The position numbers and the translations under genes are program-made. The notes beneath the pieces are model-generated. The model had not been told where the DNA came from and ran no database searches. It saw only the letters and a program-made list of their open reading frames with translations. 36,375 nt of DNA from NCBI GenBank assembly GCA_913777465.1, contig CAJYRQ010000101.1:1-36375 (forward strand), written 5' to 3'. The stretch comes from an uncultured Chryseobacterium sp. (GTDB taxonomy: Bacteria > Bacteroidota > Bacteroidia > Flavobacteriales > Weeksellaceae). This document shows, in pieces, positions 30,463-36,375 of the stretch; position 1 is the first letter of the stretch, and the number at the start of each line of letters is the position of its first letter.

Positions 30463-30475
30463 GTATCTTTGTCCA

Positions 30476-30688
30476 ATGAGTGAATTGGAATCAAAGATTT
30501 TGGAAATGCTGAAAGAAAAGCATGTGCGATCAGGTGGGAATAACGGGTATGCGCTGGCACAACTCCGGTATGATTTGGATATTGAGCTCGGCGCCTTAAC
30601 TGCAGCATTGGACAACCTGGAAAAAACCGGTAAAATAATCTACAGAACAGGATCAGCTACAAAGCTGGTTATGTGGAAAGCCTCGTAA
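30476..30688 (+). CDS. Winged-helix-like protein (70 aa)
   Basis: Helices SELESKILEMLKEK, YALAQLRYDLDIELGALTAALDNLEKTGKI and a final strand pair IIYRTG/LVMWKAS form a standard winged helix. Probably a small transcription regulator. Last plus-strand gene before the convergent umuC gene (10 bp between stops). Confidence 0.7.
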   Translation: MSELESKILEMLKEKHVRSGGNNGYALAQLRYDLDIELGALTAALDNLEKTGKIIYRTGSATKLVMWKAS

Positions 30689-30706
30689 CGCGGGGCTTTA
30701 CGCTTT
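30677..30706. terminator. Possible terminator between convergent genes
   Basis: AAAGCC (30677-30682) and GGCTTT (30694-30699), with extra CG pairs in between, followed on the plus strand by ACGCTTTTA. Stops of both convergent genes lie in or next to it. Weak T-tract. Confidence 0.4.
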
Positions 30707-31954
30707 TAGGATAATTGACTCATGAAATGTTGTTGAGTACTTTGGAGATAGATGCTTTTGCTCCATCTTCCAGGTCTTCTGGATATCCATGGACGCCAGC
30801 TTTACCTTATGTGTGCCAAGCCGGTTATTAATCCGATCCATGGCCGTCATCAGCGGGGCGTGCTTCTCGTGATAGTCGATGTCAAATAAACTTACCAGGC
30901 GCTCATTTTCCGGAACAAAGCTGCCAACGATCACGCCAGCCTTCCGGTACCGGAAGCCTTGGATAAAGATCCGGTCCAATGCTTTCTTGGCGTATGTCGA
31001 AAGTTCAATGCTGGAATTGGATGGATTCGGTAAAGTGATCGTAAAAGCGTTCGCATACTGTGCATCCGTAAGCCGGTAGCGGTCTGTGGTTATGAATACC
31101 TGAACATGCCGGCAGCAGCTGCCTTGCTCCCGGAGCTTCCGGGCACACTCGGACGCGTATGTCGAAACCCGCTCCCAGATATAATTGTATTCATCCCGGG
31201 GCTTGTCGAATGTCCGCGTAGTTGCAATATTCTTTTTTGGCTCCGAAATCGTCATTTCGTATTGTCGATCTCCAAGCAGCTCCTTTTTCATCCGAACGCC
31301 ATAGATACCCATTTCATCGCGAAGGAAGTCATCCGGAAGTTGAGTGAAGTCCCAGGCTGTATGCACACCGTACCGCTGGAACCGGTCGTAATATCTCCGG
31401 CCGATGCCCCAGACGTCCTCAATCGGAAACCACTTCAAAGCAGCCTCGATCTTAGCGGGAGAATCAATCATATATACCGCCCTGGTCTTTTTTGGGTATT
31501 TCTTAGCAATTTTATTGGCCACCTTGGCTAATGTCTTAGTTTCTGCAATCCCGATGCTCGTTGGAAGATCCAGACCCCTGAATACTTGCTCCCGGAGTTC
31601 ACGCATTCTCCATTCGGGTTCCGAGTAACCATCCAAGAAGATAAAAGATTCGTCGATGGAATAAACTTCAATATCATTGCAGTACCGGCGAACGATCTGC
31701 ACGACCCGGTTGCTAATGTCACCATAAAGTACAAAGTTCGCCGACCGGACAATCAGTCCGTGAGTTTTCTCGAATTGCTTTACCTTGAAGTATGGCTCAC
31801 CCATAGTTATTCCCAGGGCTTTCGCTTCATAGCTCCGGGCTATTGCGCAGCCGTCGTTATTCGATAACACTATCAGTGGCTTATCCCTCCAATCGGGCCG
31901 GAATATCCGCTCGCATGATGCGTAAAAGTTATTCCCGTCGATCAGGGCGATCAT
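30698..31954 (-). CDS. umuC: DNA polymerase V catalytic subunit UmuC (Y-family)
   Basis: 418 aa, the usual length. The Y-family start MIALIDGNNFYASCERIFRP (metal-binding D6), then LSNNDGCAIARSYEAKALGI, the catalytic YSIDESFIFLDG box and the VWGIGRRYYDRF helix-hairpin-helix. It performs error-prone translesion synthesis together with cleaved UmuD. It overlaps the umuD gene by ATGA, so the subunits are made together. The presence of umuDC on a prophage gives the host, or the phage, an inducible mutator polymerase. Confidence 0.96.
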   Translation of the reverse strand: MIALIDGNNFYASCERIFRPDWRDKPLIVLSNNDGCAIARSYEAKALGITMGEPYFKVKQFEKTHGLIVRSANFVLYGDISNRVVQIVRRYCNDIEVYSIDESFIFLDGYSEPEWRMRELREQVFRGLDLPTSIGIAETKTLAKVANKIAKKYPKKTRAVYMIDSPAKIEAALKWFPIEDVWGIGRRYYDRFQRYGVHTAWDFTQLPDDFLRDEMGIYGVRMKKELLGDRQYEMTISEPKKNIATTRTFDKPRDEYNYIWERVSTYASECARKLREQGSCCRHVQVFITTDRYRLTDAQYANAFTITLPNPSNSSIELSTYAKKALDRIFIQGFRYRKAGVIVGSFVPENERLVSLFDIDYHEKHAPLMTAMDRINNRLGTHKVKLASMDIQKTWKMEQKHLSPKYSTTFHESIILKA

Positions 31955-32412
31955 AGTTTACGCCAATTTCTAAACGTCCAGGTAACCACGCCCCAGAGCT
32001 GAAACTCTGTCTGGTCTGTTATGTCGAAATCAGAAAAATCCGGGTTCGCTGATTGCAGTTTGAGTTCTCTCAGCGTGTTGTTTGGTCTGTATCTCGGCTT
32101 ATATCGCTTGATGAAAAACTGACCTTCGATTATCGCCGCCACCAAATCATTCGGCCGTGCTTCAATGCCTTTCTGTATCAGGCACCAGTCATCCGTTAAT
32201 ATTCCAATGTCTTTCAAAGATTCCCCGGAGATTCTGCCCGGGAATGTAGTGATCGGATCTTTTACCAATAGCCTTAAAAAGTCAATCCCATCATCCGGGA
32301 AGTCTAGCGCAGCGCTGGGAAATGCCGTATATCCGCCTGCTAGGAGCTTTTCCCGAACAGGCATCAACACAATAGGCCGGATGCTCTCAAGTTTATATAC
32401 TTCTATTTTCAT
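31951..32412 (-). CDS. umuD: UmuD-like S24 peptidase
   Basis: 153 aa. Alignable with UmuD: a short N-terminal arm with a candidate self-cleavage site in LLAGGYTAFPSAA (A25-G26 or nearby; E. coli has C24-G25), catalytic Ser65 in ISGESLKD and Lys102 in FFIKRYK, 37 residues apart as in E. coli (60 and 97). No DNA-binding domain. After RecA-stimulated cleavage it forms the active complex with UmuC. First gene of the operon, immediately downstream of two palindromic operators. Confidence 0.92.
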   Translation of the reverse strand: MKIEVYKLESIRPIVLMPVREKLLAGGYTAFPSAALDFPDDGIDFLRLLVKDPITTFPGRISGESLKDIGILTDDWCLIQKGIEARPNDLVAAIIEGQFFIKRYKPRYRPNNTLRELKLQSANPDFSDFDITDQTEFQLWGVVTWTFRNWRKL

Positions 32413-32421
32413 CCCTCAAAA

Positions 32422-32474
32422 TTGATACAAAAAATATCAAATGAAGAAGTTTTTATTGATACAATTTGTATCAA
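32422..32474 (-). promoter_or_regulatory. Two palindromic operators upstream of umuDC
   Basis: TTGATACAATTTGTATCAA at 32456-32474 is a perfect 9-1-9 palindrome. TTGATACAAAAAATATCAA at 32422-32440 is a degenerate copy, 34 bp away and 10 bp before the umuD start. They are probable binding sites of an SOS (LexA-type) or phage repressor. Confidence 0.65.
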
Positions 32475-32567
32475 TATTGTTTTTTCTGCTGTTTAAGGGA
32501 GTTCCCAGGCATTAAAAAATCCGCTGCTTAAATATTTCTTCCTATCTTTAACCCAAACCAATCCAAC

Positions 32568-32837
32568 ATGATAAAATTAACCCCTGAAGAAAAAGAACTG
32601 ATAATTGCGGCTATTGAGATAGAGAAAATCGTCCAGGAAAGATCCGATGATGAGGACATTGAAGAGATCGATTTTTTGGAGGAAGAAATCAAGAAAGAAA
32701 ACGTTTTTCTTTCTCGCCGGCAGCTTGACGTAATCATCCATTACCTTGGAGGGCTTTTACAAAGAAAGGACCAGTATGATGAAAAGGATGTAATGGGATT
32801 AGCCTGGAAACTTGAAGAACTTACCGAATTACCATGA
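32568..32837 (+). CDS. Acidic hypothetical protein (89 aa)
   Basis: Strongly acidic helical protein (EKELIIAAIEIEKIVQERSD, then a DEDIEEIDFLEEE run). A TATCTTTA at 32543-32550 resembles a -7 box. No recognised family. It overlaps the next gene by ATGA. Confidence 0.6.
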   Translation: MIKLTPEEKELIIAAIEIEKIVQERSDDEDIEEIDFLEEEIKKENVFLSRRQLDVIIHYLGGLLQRKDQYDEKDVMGLAWKLEELTELP

Positions 32838-33091
32838 AATATTACCACGGAATACCGCTGTACGCTCCTGCGTTTATTATCACCTGCATTATTGGCCTTG
32901 TGTGGATTACCGTCTTAATTCTTAAAAATTACCGCAATGAAGAATTCGTAGAGGACTTTGATCAAAAGTATAAATTCTTTGTGCCTGTATTGCTTATAGG
33001 CGCTTCTTTACTTGGTATCTCATACTTGGCTGTGACTGGATCTTTAACTCCCGATTCATTTATCAGCGATATAGAAAGCTTGCTAAAATAA
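32834..33091 (+). CDS. Hypothetical membrane protein (85 aa)
   Basis: Two membrane helices (about residues 11-30, APAFIITCIIGLVWITVLIL, and 49-68, FVPVLLIGASLLGISYLAV) joined by an acidic loop. Coupled to the acidic 89 aa gene. On size and topology it could be a holin, but it is transcribed opposite to the endolysin cassette; function unknown. Confidence 0.6.
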   Translation: MKYYHGIPLYAPAFIITCIIGLVWITVLILKNYRNEEFVEDFDQKYKFFVPVLLIGASLLGISYLAVTGSLTPDSFISDIESLLK

Positions 33092-33094
33092 AAA

Positions 33095-33114
33095 TCCCGG
33101 AGCTTATCCCGGGA
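33095..33114 (-). terminator. Terminator of the late lysis operon
   Basis: Arms TCCCGG (33095-33100) and CCGGGA (33109-33114). On the minus strand it is followed by ATTTTTATTTTA. It lies about 90 bp after the endolysin stop at 33206 and also overlaps the region after the plus-strand 85 aa gene. Confidence 0.6.
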
Positions 33115-33205
33115 CCATAAATAAACCATGAAAACCTGTATTATGAGGTTGATGCAAAGATACTTTGTAATTTCGTTCGATGATTGTGGGTTTCCGTAAT
33201 GGTGA

Positions 33206-33832
33206 TTATTTTAGTTTATTGTACCATTTTTTTACTTCTTCATACCCAAAAGGATTTAACGAATAGTTTCCAGCAATAACCTGCCGGGTAGCGAGTAGTG
33301 AGGGTTTCTCTGACAGCTTATGTGTTTTCCAGAAATCCAAGGCAGAAACAAACTTGTACTGATCTGATTCGAGCCATTGAGGATTACCCACGAAGTCTAT
33401 TCCGGTTCTTTTGGATAGCATAGTGTAATTGTTACGGCCGGTAACTTGGATGGCACCACGGCCTTTGAAATTCCACCCATCTCCATCGAAAAGGTTGCCC
33501 AGCCCTTTTTTGAATTTCCGATCATCATACACAAGATTGAAGAGCTTTTTTTCATTCCGAAGGTATTCCGCCGGGTTATTTTTACCAGTCATCCCGGGCC
33601 GCCCGAATGCTGAAGGGAATACTTCCTGTAGCCGGCGGGGGGTGGTGTAGTTCCCATTCTCGGCAAAACGTGTAAAGCCCCCGGTTTCGTTCAGACAGTT
33701 GGCTAAAAACCGCTTACTATCCTCCAGGGTTATGACGCCGTACTTTTCCATGGTCTCAGCTAAATTCGCCGGGATCCTGCCGGCAGCCACTCCGGCCCCG
33801 ACAAGCATTTTATTGATTTCTGACTGCTTCAT
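33206..33832 (-). CDS. GH19-family endolysin (chitinase/lysozyme fold)
   Basis: 208 aa. GH19 features: LANCLNETGGFTRFAENGNY with candidate catalytic E49, then EVFPSAFG, EKKLFNLVY and the signature GWNFKGRGAIQVTGRNNY, and a C-terminal ALDFWKTHKL segment. Such phage proteins cut peptidoglycan sugar chains at lysis. There is no signal peptide, so release through a holin is expected. Its start overlaps the upstream lipoprotein gene by 23 bp, and it is the last gene of the minus-strand late operon. Confidence 0.93.
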   Translation of the reverse strand: MKQSEINKMLVGAGVAAGRIPANLAETMEKYGVITLEDSKRFLANCLNETGGFTRFAENGNYTTPRRLQEVFPSAFGRPGMTGKNNPAEYLRNEKKLFNLVYDDRKFKKGLGNLFDGDGWNFKGRGAIQVTGRNNYTMLSKRTGIDFVGNPQWLESDQYKFVSALDFWKTHKLSEKPSLLATRQVIAGNYSLNPFGYEEVKKWYNKLK

Positions 33833-34367
33833 AGTATTTTTTGGCTTTATTGATTACTAATCCGAATCCGGATGTAATGTATTTTTTGAGAATCTCCCAA
33901 AGTACCACGCCGGCCGCGGCTGCTCCAAGAACAACCCAGATCATAGACCCGAAAGAAAGCCCTTTGCGTTCGGTACTTACTTTTTTTGAATTCCTCTCTG
34001 TGTGGTAGTTAGTCTTAGTTTTATAGAATGTTGTCGTTTGATACACGGTGCTTACAACCTGCTTGTAGCGGTAAACGATTTGCTCCTTTCTATCTGTAAA
34101 CTCTAACGCCGCAGAACCCGTGAATACAAGTCCTCCGTACTGGAGCTGATAAGGATTTCCATCAGAGGTAATCTTCAGACTTTTATCCTGGAGAAAGGAC
34201 TTCAAGTCCATATTTGTTTCTGAATTGGATTGCCCGGACGAAGCCTGCCCGGATGCGGAAGTATTCTCGTAATTCGTCTTTGTGGATTCTTTTGCCACAT
34301 TCCTTTTCCTGGCTCCGCATCCTAATACCAGCAGCAGCAAAACGCTAATCCAGATATACTTTTTCAT
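33810..34367 (-). CDS. Lipoprotein with C-terminal membrane helix, candidate unimolecular spanin
   Basis: 185 aa. The signal peptide ends in lipobox LVLGC (lipidated Cys17). A Ser/Thr/Asn-rich linker and a beta-rich periplasmic part (residues about 60-135) follow. A membrane helix is at 141-160 (SMIWVVLGAAAAGVVLWEIL), and the basic cytosolic tail is 25 residues long. An outer-membrane lipid anchor and an inner-membrane helix in one protein is the definition of a u-spanin, which fuses the two membranes in the last step of lysis. Directly upstream of the endolysin. Function is inferred from topology and context. Confidence 0.7.
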   Translation of the reverse strand: MKKYIWISVLLLLVLGCGARKRNVAKESTKTNYENTSASGQASSGQSNSETNMDLKSFLQDKSLKITSDGNPYQLQYGGLVFTGSAALEFTDRKEQIVYRYKQVVSTVYQTTTFYKTKTNYHTERNSKKVSTERKGLSFGSMIWVVLGAAAAGVVLWEILKKYITSGFGLVINKAKKYYEAVRNQ

Positions 34368-34773
34368 TGTCTACGAGTTTATAGCGTTTGTAGTAAAAAT
34401 CGTTTTTATGAAACAGCCGGTAGAACCAGCCACCCCGAATAGTGTCGGCCCCGTCGTATATCTCAATTTCTTCCACCGGATCGGTGCGGTTTTCAGCTTT
34501 AGTACCCTGGTTATTCTGGAAGAAAACATTCTTTTCCTGCTTTTCAATGGTTGACCTGCTGCCAATGAGTTTCCGCAGCTTCAGTAAAACAATCTCCAAA
34601 AGGTTTTCATTCTCCTGCTGGATCTTTTTGTTTTCCTCCATTAATTTTTTATTCTGAGCTGTCTTTTCCTGTAAAACTTTAGCAAGCTCCACGACTTTGA
34701 CAGAATCTGTTTTCTCCTGAGCATTTCCAGCCATACAGAAAAAACTTATAAGTAAAAAAAGTAAATTCTTCAT
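34345..34773 (-). CDS. Periplasmic coiled-coil protein of the lysis cassette
   Basis: 142 aa with a signal peptide (MKNLLFLLISFFCMAGNAQ), a coiled coil at about residues 26-70 (VLQEKTAQNKKLMEENKKIQ region) and a C-terminal part with DTIRGGWFYRLFHKNDFYYK. It overlaps the lipoprotein gene by 23 bp and starts 4 bp after the next upstream gene. Possibly a lysis or cell-envelope accessory protein; no family recognised. Confidence 0.65.
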   Translation of the reverse strand: MKNLLFLLISFFCMAGNAQEKTDSVKVVELAKVLQEKTAQNKKLMEENKKIQQENENLLEIVLLKLRKLIGSRSTIEKQEKNVFFQNNQGTKAENRTDPVEEIEIYDGADTIRGGWFYRLFHKNDFYYKRYKLVDNEKVYLD

Positions 34774-34777
34774 CGCT

Positions 34778-35215
34778 TTATTCGTTAATTATTTTTTTTA
34801 AGTTTTTATTGAGTTTCTTGGTTTGTGGAATGGTTTCTCTACGAAATATCCGGTTAATTTCATCTGCCTCTTCTATTTTCTTCTTGATGGTCTTTGTAAG
34901 CTGTGAAAAATCCTCCTTATTAGCAAGTTCAGATTTTAGATTCGCAATTTCGATTTCGTTTTTTACAATATCGGCCCGGAGCTTTTCTATTGTTAAAGAA
35001 TCTTGTTTACGAATGGCTTTCCGGGCTGCAATTTCTATTTGTGCTGATTTAGCGCCTTCTTTTTGTCCTTCTTTTTCAAACCACCAGAATCCAAACCCTG
35101 CAGCAGCCATCAGAAAGAAAAAGAGAATGCCGAACCCGTATTTCTTTTGCAGAAATTCCTGGATGAAAGTCATCCGCCCTTCGACAAGTTCCGCACCCTC
35201 TTTATACTTATTCAT
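34778..35215 (-). CDS. Inner-membrane coiled-coil protein (i-spanin/Rz-like topology)
   Basis: 145 aa: a short cytosolic N-terminus, one membrane helix at about 27-46 (YGFGILFFFLMAAAGFGFWW), then about 95 residues of charged coiled coil (AQIEIAARKAIRKQDSLTIE, later NEIEIANLKSELANKEDFSQ). This is the topology of Rz-type inner-membrane spanins, and it lies at the head of the lysis genes. Alternatively a tail or holin accessory protein. An in-frame ATG 14 codons downstream is possible as start. Confidence 0.65.
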   Translation of the reverse strand: MNKYKEGAELVEGRMTFIQEFLQKKYGFGILFFFLMAAAGFGFWWFEKEGQKEGAKSAQIEIAARKAIRKQDSLTIEKLRADIVKNEIEIANLKSELANKEDFSQLTKTIKKKIEEADEINRIFRRETIPQTKKLNKNLKKIINE

Positions 35216-35224
35216 AGTAATGAT

Positions 35225-35278
35225 TATAAAATTATTTCATGTCCTTGCGGCGTTTCCGCACCCTTTCTATATTTATTT
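35225..35278 (-). pseudogene. Remnant duplicate of the coiled-coil gene's 5' end
   Basis: In the gap between the tail-spike-like gene and the coiled-coil gene, the minus strand reads NKYRKGAETPQGHEIIL and a stop. It begins like the next gene (MNKYKEGAELVEG) but has ACA where the ATG should be, and a TAA just before. DNA identity is visible over about 25 bp (AATAAATATAGAAAGGGTGC against the true gene start). Probably a scar of recombination. Confidence 0.35.
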
Positions 35279-36375
35279 GTTTAACCTCGGAATATTGTTT
35301 CCAAACGATTCTTTACCGAGTTTGATACGACCACTTAGATCACCTCCATCTATTGGATCGTGAGGTGTTTCCAATAATGAGTTACCCGTTTGTCCATTAC
35401 TATTCCAAAACACATTATTCTGAAAGGCATACACGGTATCAAAGTTGTCATTACCGTCCGCTAAGTTAGGGTCTTGAATCACCATCACAGGAAGGGTATT
35501 ATCATTGTATGCCCTGCAATTGTACATCGAAAATCGTTGATTAGTAGCGCCCGCAGGCATATAAGAATGAGATCTGAAGGCGTTTTTGTTTTTTGACCAA
35601 AACTCTGAGTTGCTCCAAATGGAATGAGTATTAGTCCATAAACCTTGACCTACCGCATGAGTGTGGATAGACATTACTCGGCAGTTATCTACAAAACTTC
35701 TACCTTGAACTTTATCACCCATAGATTCGTAACGTGAAGAAATATCGAAGTGGATACCATATGACGGCAGCCCATTAACGCCATTAGGAGGCGTCGTTTG
35801 ACCGTCATCGTCTGAAAAGATTGTAAGGTTGGATAAATGATTATTTCCTGCCATGTCAATAGGCGGTTTATAGTAGTCGTTCAGATAGTTTTTAATGATG
35901 CAATTTTCTCTATTGCGTCCGATAAGAGATAGGTATAGCCCGCACATATCTACGCTTTCATCATAAACTCCATCTATAATTTCAAATGTAAAAGGATTAA
36001 ACTTGTTATTTTCTCCTGAATTTTTAAGCCAATCTAAAGCATCATTAATCCATCTAAAATCACCGCCCCCTTTTACACTTATAATTAAGTTATTGCCTTT
36101 TCGAGACAATACAGAAGGTGGTAGTATTGATTTATCAATAGATTTCCGACCACTTTGTTTAGCCAGAAAAGAAAAAGAATCTTCTTTTCCTATTGTCAAC
36201 ATCTTTGAATTCAAATTGTTATCGACAACCCCAGTAGCAACATAGTAACTGGCATTAGATGGTATCATGATCTTTTCCTGGGAAGCAGGGATTCTAATAA
36301 TAAAGGCATTATTAGAATCATAAAAAGCTCCTGCTAAAGAATATCTATTATTCAATGTTTTTCCAGGTGTTACCT
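35273..36375 (-). CDS. Tail-spike-like protein with pectate-lyase-type beta-helix (partial)
   Basis: The frame is open through the right edge (36375), so the N-terminus is missing; 366 codons are visible. After an immunoglobulin-like or linker part (AFYDSNNAFIIRIPASQEKI) comes a right-handed beta-helix region starting at VKGGGDFRWINDALDWLKNS, with the pectin-esterase/pectate-lyase-like FEIIDGVYDESVDMCGLYLS and LIGRNRENCIIKN rungs, then many NCR/NNVFWNSNG rungs. Such proteins are phage receptor-binding spikes, some of which degrade surface polysaccharide. No catalytic residues can be assigned. Ends NNIPRLNK just before the lysis cassette. Confidence 0.8.
   Translation of the reverse strand, partial: VTPGKTLNNRYSLAGAFYDSNNAFIIRIPASQEKIMIPSNASYYVATGVVDNNLNSKMLTIGKEDSFSFLAKQSGRKSIDKSILPPSVLSRKGNNLIISVKGGGDFRWINDALDWLKNSGENNKFNPFTFEIIDGVYDESVDMCGLYLSLIGRNRENCIIKNYLNDYYKPPIDMAGNNHLSNLTIFSDDDGQTTPPNGVNGLPSYGIHFDISSRYESMGDKVQGRSFVDNCRVMSIHTHAVGQGLWTNTHSIWSNSEFWSKNKNAFRSHSYMPAGATNQRFSMYNCRAYNDNTLPVMVIQDPNLADGNDNFDTVYAFQNNVFWNSNGQTGNSLLETPHDPIDGGDLSGRIKLGKESFGNNIPRLNK

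Larger units (their letters stand above)
11987..36375. mobile_element. Prophage (left end at tRNA-Leu; right end beyond the window)
   Basis: The segment holds an integrase directly after the tRNA, a divergent repressor/Cro switch, RecT/exonuclease recombination genes, replication genes, two DNA methyltransferases, many small dense early genes with ATGA overlaps, a lysis cassette and a tail-spike-like gene. Transcription follows a temperate-phage plan, with early genes on the plus strand and late genes on the minus strand. The left boundary is inferred from the tRNA. The matching attachment site would lie to the right of this window, as would head, portal, terminase and most tail genes. Confidence 0.9.

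Noticed and set aside
11987-36375. CRISPR array or transposon within the prophage
   Set aside because: No regularly spaced direct repeats of 25-40 bp, no transposase-like protein and no terminal inverted repeats with target duplication were seen.

Overview
The window looks like the chromosome of a Flavobacteriia species (Bacteroidota), most likely Chryseobacterium or a close relative. The evidence is the style of the rpsO and pnp proteins, several promoters of the Bacteroidota type (TTG, 17-23 bp, TAnnTTTG), near absence of Shine-Dalgarno sites, short six-cysteine peptides behind a GG-type leader, and typical lipoproteins. No taxonomic search was possible.

Bases 1-11986 are host chromosome. 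In order they hold: a small unknown gene and a COG3541-type nucleotidyltransferase; a cold-shock-domain protein with a long AT-rich upstream region; pnp, with an unusual charged PEG/RR-rich tail, and rpsO, each with its own terminator; a secreted unknown protein; three tandem 47-49 aa secreted-type peptides with a knottin-like cysteine pattern; a magnesium transporter (mgtE); a BtuF-like metal-complex binding protein without a signal peptide; a GAF protein of the free-methionine-sulfoxide-reductase type; a 475 aa unknown protein; a PhnP-like metallo-hydrolase; and tRNA-Leu(CAA).

Bases from about 11987 to the right edge are a prophage that starts directly after the tRNA-Leu gene and runs out of the window. 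The left end carries a tyrosine integrase with altered catalytic residues and a likely cargo operon (PIN-domain nuclease plus unknown partner) on the minus strand. Next come a lipoprotein and a membrane protein, then the immunity switch (CI-like repressor on the minus strand, Cro-like gene on the plus strand, and a dense GTTATA operator cluster between them).

The early operon (16430-26453) is tightly packed, with many ATGA overlaps. It encodes RecT and a YqaJ-like exonuclease, two HTH/excisionase-like proteins, a 910 aa helicase-methyltransferase fusion, a replication protein whose gene contains iteron-like repeats (candidate origin), and an MT-A70 methyltransferase. One small gene in this chain is interrupted by an in-frame TAG.

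A second divergent repressor switch lies at 26454-26878 with three 18-bp operators. It is followed by small accessory genes, a candidate structured RNA (28230-28378), a DUF3850 protein, and a minus-strand umuDC operon behind two TTGATACAA palindromes. The right end is a minus-strand late operon: tail-spike-like beta-helix protein (partial), two coiled-coil membrane/periplasmic proteins, a lipoprotein with a C-terminal membrane segment (candidate u-spanin), and a GH19 endolysin. Head, tail and packaging genes are not in the window and would be expected to the right.
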